A DNA stretch of 64,000 nucleotides, from positions 2,294,001-2,358,000 of the forward strand of contig NZ_CP048659.1 of the NCBI RefSeq assembly GCF_015218165.1. The letters are read 5' to 3'. Position numbers and translations under genes: made by a program. This document shows positions 58,529-64,000 of this stretch, one piece after another; position 1 is the first letter of the stretch; every line of letters begins with the position of its first letter. The stretch comes from Acinetobacter piscicola (lineage in GTDB: Bacteria > Pseudomonadota > Gammaproteobacteria > Pseudomonadales > Moraxellaceae). Under the pieces are notes generated by a model. It did not search any database. It saw only the letters and a program-made list of their open reading frames with translations, and was not told where the DNA came from.

Positions 58529-58803
58529 ACATGCCTCTCCCTCTTTCACTCCTTGCGACACACAAGGAATGCACTGGCTACGGTGAATTCTTGTATCGCC
58601 AAGTTGGTGACATGGTTCAAAAATGGAATGGTGCATCTTGGGTTGAGTTAGACATTCGTTGTTCAGCTCAAGACTTCTTAAAAAATATGCAAAAAGTGAC
58701 TGAAAAAAATCAATATTCAGGTCGTGCATATTATCCAACACCTGTTTATGACAACCCAATTTACCCACGTAAAAACGTCGTGGGTGCGTATCAAGGGGAT
58801 TGA
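58525..58803 (+). CDS. Hypothetical protein
   Basis: 92 residues, overlapping the preceding stop by 4 nt. Trp and Tyr-rich (MVQKWNGASWVELDIRCSAQDFL). No motif. Early plus-strand operon. Confidence 0.6.
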   Translation: MNMPLPLSLLATHKECTGYGEFLYRQVGDMVQKWNGASWVELDIRCSAQDFLKNMQKVTEKNQYSGRAYYPTPVYDNPIYPRKNVVGAYQGD

Positions 58804-58804
58804 G

Positions 58805-59083
58805 ATGAACATTCAAGTCAATACTGATTCAATCGAAGTAGCTCGCCTTGAGTCACTTGTATCACAAATTGCTGATGAACTAATCGCTCTTTCTGATCCA
58901 AATGACACCATCATTGAGATGGTTGGTGGTTCTTTACATATGACATATACAGGTCGTGGATTTGAAAGCATTCATTTGTATTTGAGTAATGAATTCACTT
59001 TGAAATCAAAAATTTATTACATGACTGATGTTTTAAATCAATTGAATAAAATCAAAAACTATATTTTGGAATGTGCGGCATAG
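58805..59083 (+). CDS. Hypothetical protein
   Basis: 92 residues from the ATG at 58805 with GGGGATTGAG upstream; 1 nt after the previous gene. Mixed alpha/beta (IHLYLSNEFTLKSKIYYM). Unknown. Confidence 0.6.
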   Translation: MNIQVNTDSIEVARLESLVSQIADELIALSDPNDTIIEMVGGSLHMTYTGRGFESIHLYLSNEFTLKSKIYYMTDVLNQLNKIKNYILECAA

Positions 59084-59101
59084 TCCGCCTTGGAGATGAA
59101 T

Positions 59102-60049
59102 ATGAATGCGCCAGTGAATACAAATCAAGTGGCAACTCCACAAGTCAACCCTGTTCAGCAATACTTCAAAGATCAAGGTGCGTTAAAAAAGATTCAAAGT
59201 ATTTTGGGTGAAAAAGCAAAAAGCTTTGTAACTACAGTTTTGCAATTAACAGCAACAAATAGTCAACTTGCTAGTGCAAATCCTGAAACTGTTTATGCTG
59301 CTGCTGTAACCGCTGCCACACTAGACTTGCCTGTTAATCCAAATTTTGGGTTTGCTTATATTTTGCCTTACAACGTAAATAAAAAGTGCAAAGCAAATGG
59401 TTGGAAGGATGAATGGCACACTGAGGCACAATTGCAAATTGGCTATAAAGGTTTCATTCAGTTAGCTCTACGCTCAAATCAGTTTAAATCAATCAATGTC
59501 TGCCCTGTATTTTATGGTGATACAAATGAAATGATTATGAGTCGTTTAACATCACTTTTCCCACCTAGAGTTGACGGTGGTCAAATTGTTGGTTATGTGG
59601 CTTGGTTTAAGTTATTGGATGGGTTTGAAGCTCATGAAAATATGACTCTTGATGAGCTGAAGAATCATGCTTACAACTACAGCAAGACTTATAAAAAAGC
59701 TGTAGATGATGATAAAAACTACAGCACTTGGCATCAAAATTTTGATGCTATGAGCAAGAAAACTGTACTCAAAAAATTATTAACTCACTGGGCACCACTG
59801 TCAGTTGATCTTCAAAAAGCCATTGATTCAGATCAGGCAGTAATGCGCACTGTTAATGGTGAGCAAGCGCCCGACTACATTGATAATAAGTCAGTAGTCA
59901 CCCCTATCGAAGCTCCGAAGCTTGTGCTTTTAGATGGTGAATTTAATGATTTACTCGAACAATTAAATGCAGGTGCAATTGATAAAGCATACATTTCTAA
60001 TAGTTACGAGCTGACAGATGCTCAAAAAGTAGCGGTGGAGGCTCAATAA
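59102..60049 (+). CDS. recT: RecT-family single-strand annealing protein
   Basis: 315 residues from the ATG at 59102 (GGAG 6 nt upstream). RecT features: AAAVTAATLDLPVNPNFGFAYILPY, then QLQIGYKGFIQLALRSNQFKSINVCPV, VAWFKLLDGFE and WHQNFDAMSKKTVLKKLLTHW. Anneals single strands with the partner exonuclease encoded next (1-nt overlap). Confidence 0.93.
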   Translation: MNAPVNTNQVATPQVNPVQQYFKDQGALKKIQSILGEKAKSFVTTVLQLTATNSQLASANPETVYAAAVTAATLDLPVNPNFGFAYILPYNVNKKCKANGWKDEWHTEAQLQIGYKGFIQLALRSNQFKSINVCPVFYGDTNEMIMSRLTSLFPPRVDGGQIVGYVAWFKLLDGFEAHENMTLDELKNHAYNYSKTYKKAVDDDKNYSTWHQNFDAMSKKTVLKKLLTHWAPLSVDLQKAIDSDQAVMRTVNGEQAPDYIDNKSVVTPIEAPKLVLLDGEFNDLLEQLNAGAIDKAYISNSYELTDAQKVAVEAQ

Positions 60050-60708
60050 TGAAACTATTCCGTGCCTCATCTCTGCATAAATTAATTGGTGATAGTCGAG
60101 TAAAATCGGCTGCCATTAGTGATACAGCAAAGTCAGAAATTCGCTCAATTGTTAAAGAGGATTTATACACTTTCCGATCATTTACAGGCAATAGTTACAC
60201 AGCAAAAGGCAATATGCTTGAAGATATTGCAATTCAAATGTCAGGTCGTACACGTAAGCGTAACTATCAAAAACACAATGGTCGAATCAGTAATGATTTG
60301 ATCACTGGTGAATGTGATGTTCTTGATTTAAGCAAAAAATTGATCATCGACACTAAATGCACTTGGGATATTGGTACTCACCCATTTTTCCAGGATGAGG
60401 CGCAAGAAAAAGTCAAAAAAGCGGGTTACAACATTCAGATGCAGGCGTATATGTGGCTTTACGATTGTGAAGTAGCAAACATTGATTTTTGGTTATTCCC
60501 TTGTCCTATTGAACTTACAAAAGATTGGGATGATCGAGAGCAATTAATTGATCTTGTTGAAATGATCGATATTCGTGAACGTCTTACGACTGTTGTTATT
60601 GAGCGTGATGAGTCAATAATTCAGAAGATAAAAGACAAAATTCCACACTGTCAGGCTTATTACGAAAAGTTATTTGCTGAACGAAGCAAAGGGAGAATTG
60701 CGGCATGA
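60049..60708 (+). CDS. YqaJ-type/lambda-like exonuclease
   Basis: 219 residues. FRASSLHKLIGDSRV start, Glu in GNMLEDIAIQ, then GECDVLDLSKKLIIDTKCTWD carrying the PD-(D/E)XK set (Asp, Asp, Lys of DTK), then YNIQMQAYMWLYDC. Digests 5' ends to make single strands for RecT. Confidence 0.85.
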   Translation: MKLFRASSLHKLIGDSRVKSAAISDTAKSEIRSIVKEDLYTFRSFTGNSYTAKGNMLEDIAIQMSGRTRKRNYQKHNGRISNDLITGECDVLDLSKKLIIDTKCTWDIGTHPFFQDEAQEKVKKAGYNIQMQAYMWLYDCEVANIDFWLFPCPIELTKDWDDREQLIDLVEMIDIRERLTTVVIERDESIIQKIKDKIPHCQAYYEKLFAERSKGRIAA

Positions 60709-60956
60709 AAAAAATCCCTAAAACTCATTTTCAATTATTCGCTGCATTCCTCACGGTAATTGGCTACAAAGCGAAAATGAATGGCGATGGCTCGATGCTT
60801 TGTATTAATCCAAAAATGCCGAAAGAGCGCAGACAAATTGTTTTGTGGGCAAGCGGAAAAATGAATAAAGCTTGTCAAATTTTATGGCAAGACTATTTAA
60901 ATCATTGGCTTGCGATTGGTAAAGAATTTATCAGTGAATTAAGGAAGGTGGCGTGA
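60705..60956 (+). CDS. Hypothetical protein
   Basis: 83 residues, basic and helical (FQLFAAFLTVIGYKAK, MNKACQILWQDYLNHW). 4-nt overlap with the exonuclease. Unknown, perhaps a recombination cofactor. Confidence 0.6.
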   Translation: MKKIPKTHFQLFAAFLTVIGYKAKMNGDGSMLCINPKMPKERRQIVLWASGKMNKACQILWQDYLNHWLAIGKEFISELRKVA

Positions 60957-61195
60957 TGAGCACATTAAAAGATTTGAACAAACACTTATTCGATCAATTG
61001 GATCGACTTGCTACTGCTAGCAAAGACAATTTGGAAATGGAAGTAAAGCGTGCTGAAACAATGCAGGTTGTGAGTGCTGAAATCATTAAAGCACACAATA
61101 CACAACTTGAAGCAGTAAAGCTTGTTGCTGGCTATAAAGGCTTAAATCCAAACCAAGAAGCGCCACGCATTGAAACTGGCAATATTGAGGTGTGA
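60956..61195 (+). CDS. Small conserved phage protein
   Basis: 79 residues from the ATG at 60956. MSTLKDLNKHLFDQLDRL and VKRAETMQVVSAEIIKAHNTQLEAVKL are typical of a small helical phage protein of unknown role found beside recombination genes. Confidence 0.65.
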   Translation: MSTLKDLNKHLFDQLDRLATASKDNLEMEVKRAETMQVVSAEIIKAHNTQLEAVKLVAGYKGLNPNQEAPRIETGNIEV

Positions 61196-61196
61196 C

Positions 61197-61781
61197 ATGA
61201 GTCGAAAACACTTTACAGTCGACCAGGTTGAGTTTTTAAAGTCGATTGCACACCTGCCACGTACTCAAATGGCTGAAAAATTTAATGCCAAATTTGGTGA
61301 GAATCGCACAAATGATTCTATGCAGCGCTGGTGCAGTAAAAATAATTTTTTAGGTGTTCCAAACACAGGAAGATTTATCAAGGGTCAAAGTGCATGGAAT
61401 GATGGGAAAACTGGTTACATGGGCGCAAATGCTACAAGCTTTAAAAAAGGCAATGTACCACACAACACCAAGCCTTTATTTAGTGAGCGCACATGTGCAA
61501 AAGATGGTTATGTCTTGATAAAGATTCGCGAAGAACACCCTCAATTTGTTTTAAAACATCGTTGGCTGTGGGAGCAGGTCAAAGGACCTATCCCAGAAAA
61601 TCATAAAATCGTTTTTATTAATGAAGATAAAACCGATATTCGCATTGATAATTTAATGCTTGTTAGTGATGCGGAGCTTGCTGTTAAAAATATCAAGTTT
61701 TCAAAGGTTTCCAATGCTGAAACCAACGAAACTTGCTTACTTTTATCTAAGTTGCATATTGCAGCAAAGAAGGTGGCGTGA
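61197..61781 (+). CDS. HNH-type endonuclease
   Basis: 194 residues from the ATG at 61197. An N-terminal helical DNA-binding part (LPRTQMAEKFNAKFGENRTNDSMQRW), then FVLKHRWLWEQVKGPIPENHKIVFINEDKTDIRIDNLMLVSDAEL, the HNH homing nuclease core of the NUMOD type. Probably a homing or packaging-linked nuclease. Confidence 0.82.
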   Translation: MSRKHFTVDQVEFLKSIAHLPRTQMAEKFNAKFGENRTNDSMQRWCSKNNFLGVPNTGRFIKGQSAWNDGKTGYMGANATSFKKGNVPHNTKPLFSERTCAKDGYVLIKIREEHPQFVLKHRWLWEQVKGPIPENHKIVFINEDKTDIRIDNLMLVSDAELAVKNIKFSKVSNAETNETCLLLSKLHIAAKKVA

Positions 61782-62146
61782 TGGAAAAAACATACCCACC
61801 GAATAGCAGATATCCACTTCAAGATCACTTGGTTGTTGATATTGAAAACAATGTGTTGGAATTTCCTAGAAAAAATACCAAGAAATGCCAACACATGTTT
61901 GTTGAAATTGATACCAAAGCCCTTGAATTGGTTTGTAAGAAATGTGGCACAAAAGTTAATCCAGTTTTATGGATTAAAGATTCAGTAAGTTATTTCACTC
62001 GTATTCAGCAAGATATTGCGGACCAGCGCGAAAGGCTAAAAGAAGATGAAGCTGAATTAAAGAAGCGCTCAAGAACACGCTGCCAACACTGTACCAAAAT
62101 GACAGCAATCAACTTGAAGCATCATAATTTTCAGATATTAGGGTGA
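61781..62146 (+). CDS. Zinc-ribbon hypothetical protein
   Basis: 121 residues from the ATG at 61781, sharing an A with the previous TGA. CQHMF, CKKCGTK and CQHCTK Cys pairs suggest one or two zinc ribbons. Unknown. Confidence 0.6.
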   Translation: MEKTYPPNSRYPLQDHLVVDIENNVLEFPRKNTKKCQHMFVEIDTKALELVCKKCGTKVNPVLWIKDSVSYFTRIQQDIADQRERLKEDEAELKKRSRTRCQHCTKMTAINLKHHNFQILG

Positions 62147-62150
62147 TGAG

Positions 62151-62786
62151 ATGGAAATTAATAAAGAACGTGAAGCGTTTGAGGAACATATAACAGATGC
62201 AGGTCTTGTTGAATTTGCAGGGTATGGATTTGAGGTTGATGAGTGTGATGAGTATTTGCATGAACCAACTCGGGTTGCGTGGGACTCATGGCTTATCGGA
62301 TTGAGAAGATCTAAAGCCCAAGCCGTACCAGAAGGGTTTGTTTTGGTGCCAAAGCTTTCAGCTAATTACTTATTTAACAAAGTGCCTGAACTTAGCTTTA
62401 AGCATCAAGATGAGAAAGACACTGTTCTTTATCATTTAAATTACATGGCATCTGAGTTTAAAGAGTCTGCTAAACAATTTGTTGTTCTTGATCATGAAAA
62501 ACAGAAGCGCTTTATTGGAGAAAGTGGTTCAGATCCATATCGCACAGACTTTGAAATCATTGAGCAAACTTTAAAATTAGTTGATCTTTTAGCATCATCA
62601 ACAAATGTTTTTCAGCGTGATCCGAAAAGCAAAGTTTACCCCTTTGAATCTGAAAATCCACGTGTGGTGGAATGGTGGCGTACAGCTTGCAAAATTCAAG
62701 AATTACTTACTGATACAGATCCTGAAAATTGCGATTTTGAGGAATTCAAAGCAATAATTGAAGCACAGGAGCAAGGGCATGAATGA
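62151..62786 (+). CDS. Hypothetical protein
   Basis: 211 residues, acidic and aromatic-rich; VPEGFVLVPKLSANY is a stretch seen in other phage early proteins near nuclease genes. No function assigned. Overlaps the next gene by 8 nt. Confidence 0.6.
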   Translation: MEINKEREAFEEHITDAGLVEFAGYGFEVDECDEYLHEPTRVAWDSWLIGLRRSKAQAVPEGFVLVPKLSANYLFNKVPELSFKHQDEKDTVLYHLNYMASEFKESAKQFVVLDHEKQKRFIGESGSDPYRTDFEIIEQTLKLVDLLASSTNVFQRDPKSKVYPFESENPRVVEWWRTACKIQELLTDTDPENCDFEEFKAIIEAQEQGHE

Positions 62787-63435
62787 GTTAATTGTTAAAA
62801 GTTCGCAGCTCACTATGTCCACTCGCTTAATTGCAGAGCTGACAGGTAAAGAGCATTTTCATGTAAAGCGTGATTGTGAAACCATGTTTAGTGAATTGGA
62901 TTTAGATCCAAAGGGGTATATCCAAAACTGGATACACCCCCAAAATGGTCAAACTTATACTGAATATTTATTACCTAAAAATTTAGTGGAAACACTTATT
63001 ACTGGGTATAGCATTAAATTGCGCTATCAGGTTATTCAACGATTACATGAATTGGAGAATTGTGCTAAAAGTGCGGTTCCTCAAACTTTCTCGGAAGCAT
63101 TGCAACTTGCAGCAGATCAGGCAAAACAACTTGAACTTGCTGCGCCAAAAGTTACTTATTATGACACTGTTGTTGAGCGCTCTACCCTGCTCAATGCTTC
63201 ACAAGTTGCTCAAAAAATTAAAATGTCAGCAATCAAGATGAATAAAATTCTAGATTCGCTCAATGTTTATCATCGTGGTGTTAAGCGCGCTCGACTTTTT
63301 CAGCAATGGTTTATTGACAAGGGTTTAGGTGAAGTGAAACAGACTGAACTTGGTTTTTCACAGCCAATGTTTACTACTTTGGGTGAAGCGTGGGTTATTG
63401 AAAAGTTGGTGAGTGAGGGAGTGTTGGAGGCATGA
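62779..63435 (+). CDS. Rha/KilA-C-like antirepressor protein
   Basis: 218 residues from the ATG at 62779. N-terminal part similar to Rha (LIAELTGKEHFHVKRDCETMFSEL, then YTEYLLPKNLVETLITGYSIKLRYQVIQRLHELE), C-terminal KilA-C-like domain (KVTYYDTVVERSTLLNASQVAQKIKMSAIKMNKIL). A third antirepressor-type gene in this prophage. Confidence 0.8.
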   Translation: MNELIVKSSQLTMSTRLIAELTGKEHFHVKRDCETMFSELDLDPKGYIQNWIHPQNGQTYTEYLLPKNLVETLITGYSIKLRYQVIQRLHELENCAKSAVPQTFSEALQLAADQAKQLELAAPKVTYYDTVVERSTLLNASQVAQKIKMSAIKMNKILDSLNVYHRGVKRARLFQQWFIDKGLGEVKQTELGFSQPMFTTLGEAWVIEKLVSEGVLEA

Positions 63436-63460
63436 TGGTAAAAGAAAAGGAGGAAGGTTG

Positions 63461-63742
63461 ATGGGGGTTTTTCAAATTACTGTTACAGGTGATGCGCCTC
63501 AACTTTTTATTGGTTCTGACATTGGTGGTGCAAAGATTGTAGCAATCAAGGATGTAAGTCCAAAACTTGTATCTGCATCCGAACTTGCTGAGCAATATAA
63601 TATGAGTGCTGATGTTGTCCGGGATCGTTGCGCTGAAATCAATAAAGGCACAAAAGGCAAATGCCTATACGACCCCAATCAAGCACACATCATGCTTACA
63701 GCAAAACCTGTAGCAAAAAGAGGCAGAAAGAGAGCAAATTAG
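63461..63742 (+). CDS. Small DNA-binding protein, possible excisionase
   Basis: 93 residues from the ATG at 63461 with a strong AAGGAGG site. LVSASELAEQYNMSADVVRDRCAEINKG is an HTH typical of excisionase-like proteins; the tail is basic (AKRGRKRAN). It is last in the operon and next to the integrase. Confidence 0.6.
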   Translation: MGVFQITVTGDAPQLFIGSDIGGAKIVAIKDVSPKLVSASELAEQYNMSADVVRDRCAEINKGTKGKCLYDPNQAHIMLTAKPVAKRGRKRAN

Positions 63743-63750
63743 CTCTCTTT
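63727..63750. terminator. Bidirectional terminator
   Basis: AAAGAGAGC/GCTCTCTTT stem with an AAATTA loop between the plus-strand operon and the minus-strand integrase; T and A flanks on both sides. Confidence 0.85.
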
Positions 63751-63751
63751 T

Positions 63752-64000
63752 TTATTCACGATCAAGCATGTCTGCAATATCATTCACGTCGGGGTTGTAG
63801 TAAGTATTCACAAGAATTTTAATGTTTTTATGCCCTGTCACTTTTGCCAAAACCTCCACAGGTAATTTCTGATTGTTTACAAACCTCGTAATAGCCTCAT
63901 GTCGAGCATCATGGAAATGAATATCCTCAAGACCTACTTTTGCCTTTCTTCGTTCCCACATTAATCGAAAAGCATTTTCAGATTGTGGAATTAATTTAAC
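63752..64000 (-). CDS. int: Prophage tyrosine integrase, C-terminal part
   Basis: The frame is open to the right edge (82 codons before the stop). The last 70 residues carry the catalytic end: HDARHEA (His-x-x-Arg), VTGHKN (His) and the nucleophile Tyr in LVNTYYNPDVN. It should cut at the 3' end of tRNA-Val, copied at 22607-22656. The rest lies outside the window. Confidence 0.93.
   Translation of the reverse strand, partial: VKLIPQSENAFRLMWERRKAKVGLEDIHFHDARHEAITRFVNNQKLPVEVLAKVTGHKNIKILVNTYYNPDVNDIADMLDRE

Larger units (their letters stand above)
22607..64000. mobile_element. Siphovirus-type Acinetobacter prophage, right end outside window
   Basis: Begins at the tRNA-Val remnant and includes lysis, tail, head, terminase, replication, CI repressor, recombination and integrase modules in lambdoid order. 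The integrase runs off the right edge, so the right att is not seen. Core genes are intact apart from a frameshifted DUF1064 gene, so the prophage may be inducible. A tape measure of 992 residues and no sheath or baseplate genes indicate a long non-contractile tail. Confidence 0.93.

Overview
The window comes from an Acinetobacter-type gammaproteobacterium. The DNA is AT-rich. The first 12.7 kb carries chromosomal genes with that genus' hallmark, a single-chain prephenate dehydrogenase/EPSP synthase (tyrA-aroA fusion) directly behind pheA. Other chromosomal genes are rpsT, an rraA homologue, a double-GST-domain protein, an acyl-CoA dehydrogenase with a short-chain 3-hydroxyacyl-CoA dehydrogenase, and a divergent AraC-type regulator.

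From 12,685 to the right edge everything is mobile DNA: two different elements stacked in one tRNA attachment site. Element 1 (12,685-22,620) is a 9.9-kb P4-like satellite or integrative element. It is bounded by a 15-bp direct repeat that is the 3' end of a tRNA-Val. It carries a P4-type integrase, an AlpA-like activator, a BRO-N protein, small HTH and hypothetical proteins, a DUF3987 primase/helicase-like ATPase, a tail-less SSB, a cluster of TGCGATT iterons that looks like a replication origin, and no capsid genes. Element 2 starts at the 50-nt 3' remnant of tRNA-Val (22,607-22,656) and runs off the right end inside its own tyrosine integrase. It is a nearly complete siphovirus-type prophage of more than 41 kb.

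Prophage layout, left to right: a two-gene plus-strand cassette resembling a toxin-antitoxin unit (23.0-23.6 kb); lysis genes (23.7-24.8); tail genes including a tape measure (24.9-36.2); a second immunity/moron region with Rha, AntA/AntB and two divergent Arc-like repressors plus a c4-like antisense RNA (36.2-39.6); tail chaperone and tail tube (39.6-41.4); a head module mixing Mu-like proteins (gp29, gpF, gpG, gp36, gp37 types) with lambda-like D and E proteins (41.4-48.1); terminase (48.1-49.8); a phage tRNA-Arg(UCU) (50.8); and the early minus-strand operon (51-57.2) with Cro-like protein, an O-like initiator containing iterons, DnaB, a PAPS-reductase-family protein and a probable late antiterminator. 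Then come the LexA-like CI repressor (57.3-58.0) and a plus-strand recombination operon (58.2-63.7) with RecT and a YqaJ-type exonuclease. The integrase lies beyond a bidirectional terminator.

The logic is lambdoid. CI sits between divergent promoters; the minus operon replicates the phage and ends in a Q-like gene ahead of the late genes; the plus operon supplies recombination and regulatory functions. A separate antirepressor locus buried among the late genes resembles immI of P22. The least explained items are the 23-kb cassette, the satellite's origin, hairpin-rich tract and leader RNA, and the c4-like RNA. All functional calls rest on reading motifs by eye; no database search was run.
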